NCBI RefSeq assembly: GCF_900207575.1
Contig: NZ_OAOQ01000003.1
Span: 124,001 to 188,000 of the forward strand
DNA from: Cereibacter ovatus
Lineage (GTDB): Bacteria; Pseudomonadota; Alphaproteobacteria; Rhodobacterales; Rhodobacteraceae
DNA: 64,000 nucleotides
Reading direction: 5' to 3'
Under the pieces are notes generated by a model. That model was given only the letters and a program-made list of their open reading frames with translations, ran no database searches and had not been told where the DNA came from. This document shows positions 30,247 to 40,870 of this stretch, one piece after another (within the stretch, counting starts at the first letter, position 1; every line of letters starts with the position of its first letter). The position numbers and the translations under genes are program-made.

Positions 30247-32109
30247 ATGACCAAGCCCAGCGACAACCCCGCCGATCCGTTCAAGAAGGCCCTCGCCGAG
30301 GCGACGAAGGTGCTGGCCTGCGATCCGGACATGACGGTGACCTTCTCGGTCGATCCGGCGGGAATGAACAAGGAAGGCGTGCGCCTGCCGCAGGTCAGCC
30401 GCCGCATGACCCGCGACGAGGTGCTTCTGGCCCGCGGCACCGCCGATGCCTTCGCGCTGCGCCGCCGCTTTCACAACGATGCGCTGTCGGCGCGCTATGC
30501 CCCCACCGGCCAGCTTGCGCGCGAGATCTATGACGCGATGGAAACCGCCCGCTGCGAGGCGGTGGGCGCCACGCATATGCCGGGCACCGCCGGCAACATC
30601 GACGCGAAAATCGGGCACGAGGCCGACCGCAAGGGCTATGCCCAGATCACGCAGGCGGCCGATGCGCCGCTGGCCACGGCCGCGGGCTATCTGGTGCGCC
30701 ATCTGGCCACCGGCCGGCCGCTACCGCCGGGCGCGGACAATGTGATGAACCTTTGGCGCGGCTTCATCGAGGGGCAGGCCGGCGAGACGCTGCAATCGCT
30801 GGACGAAGTGCTGGGCGATCAGGCGGCCTTTGCGCGGCTGGCGCGGCGGGTGATCTCGGATCTGGGCTATGGCGACCAGCTGGGCGACGATCCCGACGCC
30901 GACCAGCCCGACGACGACGCAGGCGAGGAAGCCGAGCAGGATCAGGACGAAACCCAGTCCGAAGGCGAGGATCAGTCCGACGACGAGGCTGACGCCGCCC
31001 CTGAACGCAGTCAGGACGATCAGCAGGATGCCTCTCAGGCACAGGTCGCGATGGACGACCAGCCCGACGCCGATCAGGGCGAAGAGGTCGAACTGCCCGA
31101 CGGCGAGGCGCCACTGGAACCCCCGCCCCCCGCGCCCCATTCCGAGGCCGACCCCGCCTATACCGTTTTCGTCACCGACTTCGACGAAGAAATCCGCGCC
31201 GAGGATCTGGCCGAGGCCGCCGAACTGGAACGCCTGCGCGCCTATCTTGACCAACAGCTGGAGCCGCTGAAAGGTGCGGTCAGCCGGCTGGCCAACAAGC
31301 TGCAACGCAGGCTTCAGGCGCAACAGAACCGCAGCTGGGAATTCGATCTCGAGGAAGGCGTGCTTGACGCCGGCCGCCTTGCGCGGGTGGTGGCGAACCC
31401 GACCACGCCGCTGTCGTTCAAGATCGAAAAGGACACCGAGTTCCGCGACACCTGCGTGACGCTGCTGCTGGACAATTCCGGCTCGATGCGGGGGCGGCCG
31501 ATCTCGATCGCGGCGATCTGCGCCGATGTGCTGGCGCGCACGCTGGAACGCTGTCAGGTCAAGGTCGAGATCCTCGGCTTCACCACGCGGGCATGGAAGG
31601 GTGGCCAAAGCCGCGAAAAGTGGCTGGCGGCGGGTCGTCCGCAGCAGCCCGGCCGGCTGAACGATCTGCGCCACATCATCTACAAGTCGGCGGATGCCCC
31701 GTGGCGGCGGGCGCGGCCGAACCTTGGCCTGATGATGAAGGAAGGGCTGCTGAAGGAAAACATCGACGGCGAGGCGCTGGAATGGGCGCACCGCCGCCTG
31801 TCGCACCGCCCCGAGGCGCGCAAGATCCTGATGGTGATCTCGGACGGGGCGCCGGTCGATGACAGCACGCTGTCGGTGAACCCGGCCGCCTATCTGGAAA
31901 AGCACCTGCGCGACGTGATCGCCATGGTCGAGCGCCGCCGGCAGGTCGAACTGATCGCCATCGGCATCGGCCATGACGTGACACGCTATTATGCGCGGGC
32001 AGTGACGATCACAGATGTCGAGCAACTGGCCGGCGCGATGACCGAACAGCTTGCAAGTCTTTTCGACACCGATCCGAAGAAACGGCACGGCAAACGGCGG
32101 GTGGCCTGA
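30247..32109 (+). CDS. cobT: Aerobic cobaltochelatase VWA subunit CobT
   Basis: Partner of CobS in the ATP-driven chelatase. The ATG at 30247 gives 620 residues beginning [16 protein letters not shown]. The middle (about residues 215-310) is a strongly acidic Asp/Glu/Gln-rich linker, as in other CobT proteins. The C-terminal von Willebrand A domain has the metal-binding DxSxS site at Asp409-Ser413 (DNSGS). Its stop shares one base with the next start. Confidence 0.94.
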   Translation: MTKPSDNPADPFKKALAEATKVLACDPDMTVTFSVDPAGMNKEGVRLPQVSRRMTRDEVLLARGTADAFALRRRFHNDALSARYAPTGQLAREIYDAMETARCEAVGATHMPGTAGNIDAKIGHEADRKGYAQITQAADAPLATAAGYLVRHLATGRPLPPGADNVMNLWRGFIEGQAGETLQSLDEVLGDQAAFARLARRVISDLGYGDQLGDDPDADQPDDDAGEEAEQDQDETQSEGEDQSDDEADAAPERSQDDQQDASQAQVAMDDQPDADQGEEVELPDGEAPLEPPPPAPHSEADPAYTVFVTDFDEEIRAEDLAEAAELERLRAYLDQQLEPLKGAVSRLANKLQRRLQAQQNRSWEFDLEEGVLDAGRLARVVANPTTPLSFKIEKDTEFRDTCVTLLLDNSGSMRGRPISIAAICADVLARTLERCQVKVEILGFTTRAWKGGQSREKWLAAGRPQQPGRLNDLRHIIYKSADAPWRRARPNLGLMMKEGLLKENIDGEALEWAHRRLSHRPEARKILMVISDGAPVDDSTLSVNPAAYLEKHLRDVIAMVERRRQVELIAIGIGHDVTRYYARAVTITDVEQLAGAMTEQLASLFDTDPKKRHGKRRVA

Positions 32110-33908
32110 TGTTCCAGACTTTCGATGCAACGACTTCCCCGGCTCAGGGGCCGGCCCGGCTTGCCGGTTTGCGGGCCGCACTGGCGGCGGCGGGGCTTCA
32201 GGGCTTCCTTGTGCCGCGCGCCGATGCCCATCAGGGCGAATATGTCGCCCGCCGCGACGAACGGCTGTCGTGGCTGACAGGCTTTACCGGCTCGGCCGGG
32301 TTCTGCATCGTGCTGCCGGATGTGGCTGGCATCTTCATCGACGGCCGCTACCGGGTGCAGGTCAAGCATCAGGTGGACCTTGGCCATTTCACCCCGGTGC
32401 CCTGGCCCGAAGAACAGCCCGGCGACTGGATTCGCGCCCATCTGGCCGAAGGCGTGATCGGCTTTGACCCGTGGCTGCATACCGCCGACGAGATCGCCAG
32501 GATCGAAACCGCGCTGGAAGGCCATGGCGTCACACTGTCCCCGGTGGCGTCGAACCCGCTGGACCGGATCTGGACCGATCAGCCCGCGCCGCCCGCGGGC
32601 CGCGCCTTCCCCCACCCTGACGAGCTTGCCGGCGAGACCAGCGCGGCAAAGCGCCTGCGCCTTGGCGCGGCACTGGCCAAGGCCGGACGCAAGGCGGCCG
32701 TGATCACCCTGCCCGATTCGCTTTGCTGGCTGCTGAACATCCGCGGCGCGGATGTGCCGCGCAATCCGGTGCTGCATGGCTTTGCGGTGCTGCATGACGA
32801 TGGCCGCCTGACGCTTTACGCCGACCCGGCCAAATTCGACGATGCGGTGCACGCCCATCTGGGCGACCATGTCACGATCCGCCCGCCCTCGGCCTTCGTG
32901 CCGGCGCTGCATACGCTGGCCGGCCCGGTGCAGGTTGACCCCAAGACCGCGCCCTTGGCGGTGACGCTGGAACTGCACGAGGCCGGGATCGAGGTGGCTG
33001 GCGGCGACGACCCCTGCCGTCTGCCCAAAGCCTGCAAGACCCCCGCGGAAATCGCCGGCATGCGCGAGGCGCATCTGCGCGATGGCGCAGCGATGGTGGA
33101 ATTCCTGTGCTGGCTCGATGACACGGCGCCCAAGGGCGGGCTGACCGAAATTGACGTGGTGTCCGCGCTGGAAGGCTTCCGCCGCGCGACCAATGCGCTG
33201 CATGACATCAGCTTTGACACGATCTGCGGCGCGGGGCCGAACGGCGCCATCATGCATTACCGCGTGACGGACGGTTCGAATCGCCCGGTGCGGCTGAATG
33301 AACTGCTGCTGGTCGATTCGGGCGCGCAATATCCCGATGGCACCACCGACATCACCCGCACCATCGCGGTGGGCGATCCGGGGCAGGAAGCGCGCGAGTG
33401 CTATACCCGCGTGTTGCAGGGCCTGATCGCGATCAGCCGCGTGCGCTGGCCCCGGGGCCTTGCCGGCCGCGATCTGGACGCGCTGGCCCGCTTCAACCTG
33501 TGGCTGGCGGGGATGGATTACGACCACGGCACCGGCCACGGCGTCGGCGCCTTCCTGTCGGTGCATGAAGGTCCGCAGCGCATCGCCCGCATTTCCGAAG
33601 TGCCGCTGGAGCCGGGAATGATCCTGTCGAACGAACCCGGCTACTACCGCGAAGGCGCCTTCGGCATCCGGCTGGAAAATCTCATTGTGGTCGAGGAGGC
33701 CGCCGATCTGGGTGACCATCGCCGGCAGTTGTCGTTCGAGACGCTGACCTTCGCGCCCTTCGACCGCAGGCTGATCCTGCCCGATCTGCTGGCGCCGGGG
33801 GAACGTGAGTGGGTGGATGGCTATCACGCCCGCGTTCTTGAATTGATCGGGCCGCGGCTGACGGCGCAGGCACGCGACTGGCTTACGGCCGCCGCTGCGC
33901 CCCTTTGA
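32109..33908 (+). CDS. pepP: Xaa-Pro aminopeptidase (M24B)
   Basis: A cytoplasmic metallopeptidase predicted to remove N-terminal residues preceding proline. The 599-residue form is the long eukaryotic-like aminopeptidase P with two creatinase-type N-terminal domains (about 1-310) before the pita-bread catalytic domain. Metal-site motifs include [25 protein letters not shown], and the late [18 protein letters not shown]. It begins in a TGATG overlap with cobT. Confidence 0.92.
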   Translation: MFQTFDATTSPAQGPARLAGLRAALAAAGLQGFLVPRADAHQGEYVARRDERLSWLTGFTGSAGFCIVLPDVAGIFIDGRYRVQVKHQVDLGHFTPVPWPEEQPGDWIRAHLAEGVIGFDPWLHTADEIARIETALEGHGVTLSPVASNPLDRIWTDQPAPPAGRAFPHPDELAGETSAAKRLRLGAALAKAGRKAAVITLPDSLCWLLNIRGADVPRNPVLHGFAVLHDDGRLTLYADPAKFDDAVHAHLGDHVTIRPPSAFVPALHTLAGPVQVDPKTAPLAVTLELHEAGIEVAGGDDPCRLPKACKTPAEIAGMREAHLRDGAAMVEFLCWLDDTAPKGGLTEIDVVSALEGFRRATNALHDISFDTICGAGPNGAIMHYRVTDGSNRPVRLNELLLVDSGAQYPDGTTDITRTIAVGDPGQEARECYTRVLQGLIAISRVRWPRGLAGRDLDALARFNLWLAGMDYDHGTGHGVGAFLSVHEGPQRIARISEVPLEPGMILSNEPGYYREGAFGIRLENLIVVEEAADLGDHRRQLSFETLTFAPFDRRLILPDLLAPGEREWVDGYHARVLELIGPRLTAQARDWLTAAAAPL

Positions 33909-33972
33909 CCTCTTGCCCGCGGGCCCGCCCCGCGGCAATCCTTCCGCGTTGCAGCACAGTGAGGGACTTCCG

Positions 33973-34314
33973 ATGAACGATCACATTCACCTGCGCAAGG
34001 CCTTGGGCAAGTGGGTCATCCGGACAGACGCCGCTGTTCTGGGCGAGACGCTGAATGCCATCGAACTGACCGAGGGCACCCGCGATCCGGTGATCTATTT
34101 CCCGCGCGAGGATGTGGCGATGGTCATGTTCGACAAAAGCGACAAGACCACGACCTGCCCGCTGAAGGGCGAGGCAAGCTATTATTCCATCGTCGGCCCG
34201 AATGGCACGCTGGTGAACGCCGCATGGTCCTACGAATCGCCCAAGGAAGGGCTGGAGGCCATCGCCGGCCATCTTGCCTTCGCGCCGGAAATGACCAAGG
34301 TCGGCCAATACTGA
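33973..34314 (+). CDS. DUF427 domain protein
   Basis: A 113-residue single-domain protein of the DUF427 family, whose function is unknown. The ATG at 33973 follows GAGGGACTT. The conserved segments [33 protein letters not shown] and [20 protein letters not shown] span the whole protein. It has no signal or membrane segment. It is convergent with sufE; a small hairpin CCCCG-GTCG-CGGGG (34315-34328) lies between them. Confidence 0.82.
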   Translation: MNDHIHLRKALGKWVIRTDAAVLGETLNAIELTEGTRDPVIYFPREDVAMVMFDKSDKTTTCPLKGEASYYSIVGPNGTLVNAAWSYESPKEGLEAIAGHLAFAPEMTKVGQY

Positions 34315-34335
34315 CCCCGGTCGCGGGGCGGCGCC

Positions 34336-34764
34336 TTAAACGGACGCCGCCTCGGCCGAGACCTTGCGGATACGCTCCACCATCGCGCGCAGCCCGTTCG
34401 ACCGCTGCGAGGACAGATGCTGATCCAGCCCCAGCCGCGACAGTTCGGCCGGCGCGTCGACCCGCGTCACCTCGGCCACCGTCAGCCCCGAATACAGCGC
34501 ATGAAGCACCGCGATCAGGCCGCGCACGATCATCGCATCGCTGTCGCCCTGAAAATCGAACCGCGCAGCGCCGCCCTCGCCCGCGATCACCGGGCGGATC
34601 CAGACCTGGCTTGCACAGCCCTCGACCTTGGTCGCAGGCACACGGAACGCCTCGTCCAGCGGCGGCATCGCCTTGCCCAGCTCGATCACATGGCGGTAGC
34701 GGTCTTCCCAATCGTCGAGAAACTCGAACGTCTCGGCAATTTCCTCAAAGGCTTCGGTGGCCAT
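34336..34764 (-). CDS. sufE: SufE family sulfur acceptor
   Basis: Accepts persulfide sulfur from the cysteine desulfurase SufS for iron-sulfur cluster assembly. The 142-residue protein starts at the ATG at 34764 (GGGAGA upstream). The acceptor is Cys50 in VEGCASQVW, and the C-terminal LGLDQHLSSQRSNGLRAM helix is conserved. The rest of the suf operon is not here. Confidence 0.9.
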   Translation of the reverse strand: MATEAFEEIAETFEFLDDWEDRYRHVIELGKAMPPLDEAFRVPATKVEGCASQVWIRPVIAGEGGAARFDFQGDSDAMIVRGLIAVLHALYSGLTVAEVTRVDAPAELSRLGLDQHLSSQRSNGLRAMVERIRKVSAEAASV

Positions 34765-34894
34765 CGGCGTCTCCCGTTCTTGTGCCAACAGCTAAGCCCT
34801 GCGCGACCCAAGGTCCAGTGGCACGCGCTTCAGCTTTTCAAACGGCGCGGCATCGGCTAGCCAATGGGCAAGAAATCAAGCGAGGGATGAAGGA

Positions 34895-35344
34895 ATGAGA
34901 CGACCGCTGCTTCTGGGGCTCGCGCTGGTCTGCACGCTGGGGGCCTGCGGGTCGCGGCTCAATCCGCTGAACTGGTTCGACCCGGCCGAAACCGCCAACA
35001 TGGCGACCCCGGCAGCGGCCTCGCCGGTGATGCAGGACGAACGTCCCCTGATGGCGCAGATCCTGTCGCTGGATATCGAGCCGACCAGGGGCGGCGCCAT
35101 CGTGCGGGCGGTGGGGCTGCCGCCCACGCAGGGCTACTGGAATGCCGAACTGGTGGCGCGCCCGGTGACGGATGGGGTTGCGGGCTTCGACTTCCGCGCC
35201 GTGCCGCCGGAAAAGGGCGCCGCTGGCCCCACCCAGCAATCGCGCGAGGTGACGGTGGGGACGTTCATCACCGCCTATCAGCTGACCACCATCCGCCAGG
35301 TCACGGTTTTTGCGGCCGGCAACTCGCTGACCAGCCGCCGCTGA
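34895..35344 (+). CDS. Hypothetical lipoprotein
   Basis: A 149-residue predicted lipoprotein: a signal peptide with lipobox LGAC, lipidated Cys18, then a small beta-rich region without recognised family. AAGGA precedes the ATG. It stands alone between sufE (divergent) and rnd (convergent). It could be an envelope protein of this bacterial family; no function is assigned. Confidence 0.72.
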   Translation: MRRPLLLGLALVCTLGACGSRLNPLNWFDPAETANMATPAAASPVMQDERPLMAQILSLDIEPTRGGAIVRAVGLPPTQGYWNAELVARPVTDGVAGFDFRAVPPEKGAAGPTQQSREVTVGTFITAYQLTTIRQVTVFAAGNSLTSRR

Positions 35345-35352
35345 CAAAGGAC

Positions 35353-35390
35353 GGGCAGGCCCGCGCCGGAAGGCGCGGCCCGCCCTGCCC
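35353..35390. terminator. Bidirectional terminator between lipoprotein gene and rnd
   Basis: GGGCAGG and CCGCGCC (35353-35367) pair with GGCGCGG and CCTGCCC across a GGAA loop, with a small bulge on the right arm, ending at 35390. It lies between convergent genes. Confidence 0.7.
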
Positions 35391-35392
35391 GG

Positions 35393-36550
35393 TCACAGCT
35401 TGACGACGCGGACTTCGCTGCCCTTGGCCGACAGGGCGATCTCGCCCCGGCAGAGCCGCAGCGCATCGGCACCGAAGGCTTCCAGCCGCCAGCCGTGCAG
35501 CGTCGGCAAATCGCGTTCGCCCGCGGCGATCGCATCAAGATCGGCGGCCGAGGCAATCAGCCGCGCCGCAACCCCCAGGCTTTCCGACTTGGCCTTCAGC
35601 AGCACGCGCAACAGATCCGCCAGCGCCGGGTTGACCTGCAACTGTTCACGCGCGGCGTCGGGTTTGGGCATGTCCTCGGGGCGCATCTCGACCCCGGCCT
35701 TCACCGCGGCAAGGATGCCCTCGGCGATGTCGCCACGCCGCCCCTCGCGCAGCAGCAGGCGCGATCGGCCCAGTTCCTCGGCATTGGCGGGCCGGGTCGA
35801 GGCGATTTCCAGCAGCGCATCGTCCTTCATCACCCGCGAACGCGGCACGTTGTTCTTCTGGGCAAATTCCTCGCGGAAACGCGCCAGTTCCTTCACCACG
35901 GCCAGAAACTTGCCCGAGGTGGTGCGCGTCTTGATCCGCAGCCACGCCTCATCCGGGCGCACAGTGTAGGTTTCGGGGTCGGTCAGGATCGCCAATTCCT
36001 CTTCGACCCATTTCTGCCGGCCGTTCTTGGCGATCTGCGCCGACAGCCATTCGTAGATCACCCGCAGATGGGTGACATCGGCCAGCGCATAGTCCTTTTG
36101 CGCATCCGACAGCGGGCGGCGCGACCAGTCGGTAAAGCGCGAGGTCTTGTCAAGCTGTTCGCGCGCGATCTTCTTGACCAGCGTCTCATAGCCCACCTGC
36201 TCGCCAAAGCCGCAGACCATGGCGGCCACCTGCGTGTCGAACAGCGGCACCGGGAACACCCCGCCTTCGACAAAGAAGATTTCCAGATCCTGCCGCGCGG
36301 CGTGGAACACCTTCACCGTCGCCTCGTGGCGGAACAGGTCGTAAAGCGGCTCCAGCGACATGTCCGCGCCTTCGACCGGATCAACCAGAACCGCCGCGCC
36401 GGTCTTGCCGGGCAGCGCCATCTGGATCAGGCACAGCTTGGACCAGTAGGTGCGCTCACGCAGGAATTCGGTGTCGATGGTGACATAGGGCTCTGCCTTG
36501 GCGGCCTCGCAAAAGGTGGCCAAGGCTTCGGTGGTGGTGATCGTCTGCAT
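35393..36550 (-). CDS. rnd: Ribonuclease D
   Basis: A 3'-5' exoribonuclease for tRNA and small-RNA 3' processing. The ATG at 36550 (an in-frame TTG precedes it) gives 385 residues. The DEDD nuclease domain starts with Asp26/Glu28 in VTIDTEFLRERTYW; FHAARQDLE and the DYALADVTHLR helix carry the other metal ligands. Two helical HRDC-type regions follow from about residue 205. It is downstream of purM-purN on the same strand. Confidence 0.93.
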   Translation of the reverse strand: MQTITTTEALATFCEAAKAEPYVTIDTEFLRERTYWSKLCLIQMALPGKTGAAVLVDPVEGADMSLEPLYDLFRHEATVKVFHAARQDLEIFFVEGGVFPVPLFDTQVAAMVCGFGEQVGYETLVKKIAREQLDKTSRFTDWSRRPLSDAQKDYALADVTHLRVIYEWLSAQIAKNGRQKWVEEELAILTDPETYTVRPDEAWLRIKTRTTSGKFLAVVKELARFREEFAQKNNVPRSRVMKDDALLEIASTRPANAEELGRSRLLLREGRRGDIAEGILAAVKAGVEMRPEDMPKPDAAREQLQVNPALADLLRVLLKAKSESLGVAARLIASAADLDAIAAGERDLPTLHGWRLEAFGADALRLCRGEIALSAKGSEVRVVKL

Positions 36551-36676
36551 CAAATTCCCGCGTCTCGGGGTTCCGCGGGTTCGTCCCGCGGTTTCGCTAT
36601 AGGCGCGGTGGGGGGAAAAGGAAAGCCCGATGGGCGTTTGGAGCGATGACGGGGCCGGGGCCGTGAACGGGGCCGG

Positions 36677-37267
36677 TCAGGGCAACAGGATCGGGGTCCG
36701 GTCACCGGCCGCATAGCGGCGCAACACCGCCGGATACAGCCGGTGTTCCTGCACCAGAACCCGCGCGGCCAACGTGTCGGGCGTGTCGCCCGGCAGCACC
36801 GGCACCCGCGCCTGCCCCAGGATCGGGCCATCGTCCAGCGCGGCCGTCACCTCATGCACGGTGCAGCCGGCTTCGGTATCGCCCGCGTCCAGCGCGCGGC
36901 GATGGGTGTGCAACCCCTGATATTTCGGCAAAAGCGAGGGGTGGATATTCAGCATCCGGCCTTCGAACCGGGCGACGAAATCCGCGGTCAGCACCCGCAT
37001 GAAGCCGGCAAGGCACAGGATGTCGGGCTGCGCCTGAAGGATCGGCGCCAGCAGCGCGGTCTCGAAGGCGGCACGGTCGCCGGCAAAGGCGCGGTGATCG
37101 ACCGCGGCCACCGGCACCCCGCGCGCGGCGGCCCGCGCCAGCCCCGCCGCCGCCGGATCGTTCGAAGCGACCAGAACCGGGCGGGCGGGGTGATCCCCGC
37201 ACATGCTGTCCAGAAGCGCCAGCATGTTCGAGCCGCCGCCCGAGATCAGGATCGCAACCCGTTTCAC
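36677..37267 (-). CDS. purN: Phosphoribosylglycinamide formyltransferase
   Basis: Formylates GAR with 10-formyl-THF in purine synthesis. The start is GTG at 37267, overlapping the purM TGA (GTGA), and gives 196 residues. LISGGGSN binds phosphate. [20 protein letters not shown] contains the catalytic histidine, and DDGPI the catalytic aspartate. Standard purM-purN coupling. Confidence 0.95.
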   Translation of the reverse strand: MKRVAILISGGGSNMLALLDSMCGDHPARPVLVASNDPAAAGLARAAARGVPVAAVDHRAFAGDRAAFETALLAPILQAQPDILCLAGFMRVLTADFVARFEGRMLNIHPSLLPKYQGLHTHRRALDAGDTEAGCTVHEVTAALDDGPILGQARVPVLPGDTPDTLAARVLVQEHRLYPAVLRRYAAGDRTPILLP

Positions 37268-38313
37268 AGCAGCCGACCGTCGTAGCTGACGCCCTGCCCG
37301 GCCGTGACCTCGCCCAGACGATGGACGGTTTCGCCCTGCGCGGCCAGAAGCGCCGCGATCTCGTCGGCGCGGTCGGCGGCCACCACGACGATCATCCCGA
37401 TGCCGCAGTTGAAGGTTTTCAGCAGTTCGGCCTCGGCCATGCCGGCGGTTTCGGCCAGCCAGCGGAACACCGGCGGCAGCGCCCATGCCGACAGGTCGAT
37501 CCGGGCACCGGCGCCTTCAGGCAGCACCCGCGGCAGGTTTTCGGTCAGACCGCCGCCGGTGATATGGGCCAGCGCATGAACGCCGCCCGCCCGCACCGCA
37601 GCCAGCGCCTGTTTGACGTAAAGCCGCGTCGGCGTCAGCAGCACCCGGCCCAGCGGCCCGTCCGCGAAAGGCGCGGGCGCGTCCCAGCCGAGACCCGAGA
37701 TCTCGACCACCTTGCGCACAAAGGAATAGCCGTTGGAATGCACCCCGTCCGACGCAAGACCCAGCAGCACGTCGCCCACCGCCACATCGCGTGGCAGGTC
37801 GGCGCCGCGTTCCATCGCGCCCACGGCAAAGCCCGCAAGGTCGAAATCGCCCTTGTGATACATGCCCGGCATCTCGGCGGTCTCGCCGCCGATCAGCGCA
37901 CAGCCCGAGGCGGCACAGCCTTCCGCAATGCCTTCGACGATGCGCGCCGCCTGATCGACATCCAGCTTGCCGGTGGCGAAATAGTCCAGGAAGAACAGGG
38001 GTTCGGCACCCTGACACACCAGATCGTTCACGCACATCGCCACAAGGTCGATGCCGATGGTGTCGACTTCGCCGGTGTCGATGGCGATGCGCAGCTTGGT
38101 GCCCACCCCGTCGGTCGCGGCGACCAGAACCGGGTCGCTGTAGCCCGCGGCCTTCAGGTCGAACAGCGCGCCAAAACCGCCCAGCCCCGAGACGGTTCCC
38201 GGCCGGTTCGTCCGCTTCGCCGCCGGCTTGATCCGTTCCACAAGGGCGTTGCCGGCGTCGATATCCACGCCCGCCTCCGCGTAGGTCAGCCCCGTCTTCT
38301 GTTCGGCCATCAT
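37264..38313 (-). CDS. purM: Phosphoribosylformylglycinamidine cyclo-ligase (AIR synthetase)
   Basis: Makes aminoimidazole ribonucleotide from FGAM and ATP. The 349-residue protein has AIRS-family motifs: [12 protein letters not shown] near residue 66, [17 protein letters not shown] near 93, [11 protein letters not shown] near 142, and [13 protein letters not shown] near 250. Two tandem ATG codons (38313, 38310) occur. It is divergent from hupT across a 248-base gap in which nothing else is recognised. Confidence 0.96.
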   Translation of the reverse strand: MMAEQKTGLTYAEAGVDIDAGNALVERIKPAAKRTNRPGTVSGLGGFGALFDLKAAGYSDPVLVAATDGVGTKLRIAIDTGEVDTIGIDLVAMCVNDLVCQGAEPLFFLDYFATGKLDVDQAARIVEGIAEGCAASGCALIGGETAEMPGMYHKGDFDLAGFAVGAMERGADLPRDVAVGDVLLGLASDGVHSNGYSFVRKVVEISGLGWDAPAPFADGPLGRVLLTPTRLYVKQALAAVRAGGVHALAHITGGGLTENLPRVLPEGAGARIDLSAWALPPVFRWLAETAGMAEAELLKTFNCGIGMIVVVAADRADEIAALLAAQGETVHRLGEVTAGQGVSYDGRLL

Positions 38314-38561
38314 GCACCCCCGCCGCTGTCTGCCATCCCTCTAGACGATCCCCGCCTGCCGCGCAACGCGAAGCCATGGCGCGGCGCCCGGCGAAACGCC
38401 GCCCCGCCGGGGGGACGCGGCATCCGGTTCGGGATGCCCTGCCCCCTTCCCGCGCAGACTGTTCCACGTTTCGAACCAAGACACAGCCCCCGGTCCGGGA
38501 TGCCCCGCACCCGGCTTTGCACCCTGCGCCGAAGCGCCTATGATGCCATGGGGAGGCATCG

Positions 38562-39881
38562 ATGACCCAGGATCAGCCACCGCACGAGGGCACATTCCCG
38601 GATTCGGTCTGGATGGATGTGCTGTCGGCCGTCGACCGCACCTATGCCGATCTGGTCGATTATCAGGAACGGCTGGAACGGCAGAATGCGGAACTGGAAA
38701 GCCTGCGGTCGTTCCATGCCTCGGTGCTGGCTTCGGTGTCCGATATCCTGATCGTGGTGTCGCGCACCGGCGAGGTCGAGGAAGTCTCGGCCTCGGTTCC
38801 CGCCCGCACCCATCTTGCCCGCGCCGAATTGCAGGGCCGCCCCGCCGCCGACCTGTTCGCCGCGGCCGACCGCACCGCCCTTGCCGCCGCGATGCGCCGC
38901 GCCACCGACAGCCATGCCCCCGTGACGATCGAGGCCGGGCTTCTGACCCCCGACGGCCCCTGCCCGGTCGAGGTTTCGCTGTCGCCCCGCTTTGACGACC
39001 GCGGTCGCAGCGCCGGGCTGGTGTTGACGGCGCGCTCGGTGGCCGAACTGCGGCAGGCCTATGCCGAACTGGAACGCAGCCACGCCGAATTGAAGGCCGC
39101 GCAGGCGCTTCTGGTGCGGAACGAGAAACTCGCCTCGCTGGGTCGGCTGCTGGCGGGGGTCGCGCATGAACTGAACAACCCGATCAGCTTCGTCTATGCC
39201 AACGCCCATGCGCTGGAACGCTATGCCGCCAAGTTCGAGCAGTATTTCCAGCAGGTGCAGGCCGGTGCCAGCCGCGAGGATCTGATGCGTCTGCGCGAGG
39301 ATCTGAAACTGGACCGCGAAGTGCGCAACCTGCGCGATGCGGTGCATGGCGCCCGCGACGGCGCCGAACGGGTGCGCGACATCGTCGAGGATCTGCGCCG
39401 GCTGTCCTCGGAAGGCTCAGGCGAGATGGAGACCTTCGATCTGGTCGCCGTCACGCAGGTCGCGGCGGCATGGGTGCTGCGCGGGGCCCGCCACAAGGTC
39501 GAGGTGGTGACGACGGGCCTGCCCACGCTGTCGGTGACGGGCCGGCCCGGCCATATCCAGCAGGTGGTGATGAACCTTGTCCAGAACGCGCTGGATGCGG
39601 TCGAAGAGGTCGAGGTGCCGAAAGTCACGCTGGACCATGCGATCGTCGGGGATCTTGCGGTGCTGTCGGTGTGCGACAATGGCGCCGGGGTGCCCGACGC
39701 GCTAAGTCAGGCGATCTTCGATCCGTTCTTCACCACAAAGCCGGTGGGGCGGGGAACCGGCCTCGGGCTGCCGATCTCGCACAAGATCGCCGAGGAACAT
39801 GGCGGGCGGCTTGTGCTTGCGGAAAAGGCGCCGGGGGCCTGCTTCCGGTTGGAACTGCCACTTGACCGGGAGACGCGATGA
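38562..39881 (+). CDS. hupT: HupT histidine kinase of the H2-sensing system
   Basis: Soluble kinase that, with the HupUV sensor, controls HupR. The 439-residue protein has an N-terminal coiled coil, a PAS domain (about 50-165), a HisKA domain with phospho-accepting His202 in AHELNNPISF, and an HATPase domain with NLVQNALDA, DNGAGVP and GRGTGLGLPIS. There are no membrane segments. In R. capsulatus HupT phosphorylates HupR when H2 is absent; the same is inferred here. ATGA coupling to hupU. Confidence 0.93.
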   Translation: MTQDQPPHEGTFPDSVWMDVLSAVDRTYADLVDYQERLERQNAELESLRSFHASVLASVSDILIVVSRTGEVEEVSASVPARTHLARAELQGRPAADLFAAADRTALAAAMRRATDSHAPVTIEAGLLTPDGPCPVEVSLSPRFDDRGRSAGLVLTARSVAELRQAYAELERSHAELKAAQALLVRNEKLASLGRLLAGVAHELNNPISFVYANAHALERYAAKFEQYFQQVQAGASREDLMRLREDLKLDREVRNLRDAVHGARDGAERVRDIVEDLRRLSSEGSGEMETFDLVAVTQVAAAWVLRGARHKVEVVTTGLPTLSVTGRPGHIQQVVMNLVQNALDAVEEVEVPKVTLDHAIVGDLAVLSVCDNGAGVPDALSQAIFDPFFTTKPVGRGTGLGLPISHKIAEEHGGRLVLAEKAPGACFRLELPLDRETR

Positions 39882-40870
39882 ACATTCTCTGGCTACAGGC
39901 ATCAGGCTGCGGCGGCTGCACCATGTCGCTTCTGTGTGCCGAAGCACCCGGCGCATTCGAGGCGCTGGAAGCCGCGGGCCTGCGCTTTCTGTGGCATCCT
40001 GCCCTGTCGCTGGCAACCGGCGCCGAGGTGCGCGCGATCCTGCGCCGGATCGATTCCGGGGAAGTGGCGCTGGACGTCCTGTGCGTGGAAGGCGCCATTG
40101 CCCGCGGTCCGCGGGGCAGCGGGCGGTTTCAGATGCTGTCGGGCGTGGGCGTGTCGATGCTGGATGCGGTCAGGCGGCTGGCGCCGCTGGCGGGCCATGT
40201 CGTCGCGGTGGGCAGTTGCGCAGCCTTTGGCGGCATGACCAGCGCGGGGGGCAATCCATCGGATGCGGTGGGGCTGCACTATGAAGGCGCCCATCCCGGC
40301 GGCGTGCTGCCGCCCGAGTTCCGCGGCCGCGCGGGGTTGGGGGTCATCAACATCGCCGGGTGCCCGACCCATCCCGGCTGGGTGACGGAAACGCTGATGC
40401 TGCTGGCGGCGGGGGCGCTGACGGCCGAGGGGCTGGACCGGCTGGGGCGGCCCCGGTTCTATGCCGACCATCTGGTGCATCACGGCTGCCCGAAGAACGA
40501 ATATTACGAATACAAGGCCAGCGCCCGCGCCCCCGGCGAAATCGGCTGCATGATGGAGCATATGGGCTGCATCGGCACGCAGGCGGTGGGCGATTGCAAC
40601 ATCCGGCCGTGGAACGGCGGCGGATCCTGCACCTCGGCGGGCTATGCCTGCATCAATTGCACCGCGCCCGAATTCGAGGAACCCCGCCACCCCTATACCG
40701 AAACCCCCAAGGTCGGCGGCATCCCGGTGGGTCTGCCCTCGGACATGCCCAAGGCGTGGTTCATGGCGTTGGCCAGCCTGTCCAAGGCCGCCACCCCCGA
40801 CCGCATCCGCAAGAACGCCATCGCTGACCGGATCGAGGTTCCGCCCACACTGAGGACGCCGAAAAGATGA
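39878..40870 (+). CDS. hupU: Regulatory [NiFe]-hydrogenase small subunit HupU
   Basis: Electron-transfer subunit of the H2 sensor. The 330-residue protein has no Tat signal, so it stays in the cytoplasm. It begins MNILWLQASGCGGCTMSL, and its proximal-cluster cysteines Cys11 and Cys14 follow the standard CxxC pattern without the extra cysteine seen in HupS. Further cluster ligands include HHGCPKNEYYEYK, the GCIGTQAVGDCN segment and CINCTAPEF. It overlaps hupT and hupV by four bases each. Confidence 0.93.
   Translation: MNILWLQASGCGGCTMSLLCAEAPGAFEALEAAGLRFLWHPALSLATGAEVRAILRRIDSGEVALDVLCVEGAIARGPRGSGRFQMLSGVGVSMLDAVRRLAPLAGHVVAVGSCAAFGGMTSAGGNPSDAVGLHYEGAHPGGVLPPEFRGRAGLGVINIAGCPTHPGWVTETLMLLAAGALTAEGLDRLGRPRFYADHLVHHGCPKNEYYEYKASARAPGEIGCMMEHMGCIGTQAVGDCNIRPWNGGGSCTSAGYACINCTAPEFEEPRHPYTETPKVGGIPVGLPSDMPKAWFMALASLSKAATPDRIRKNAIADRIEVPPTLRTPKR

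Noticed and set aside
30890-31110. Low-complexity Asp/Glu/Gln stretch in cobT as a possible insertion
   Set aside because: An acidic linker is a regular feature of CobT proteins, and the frame is intact.
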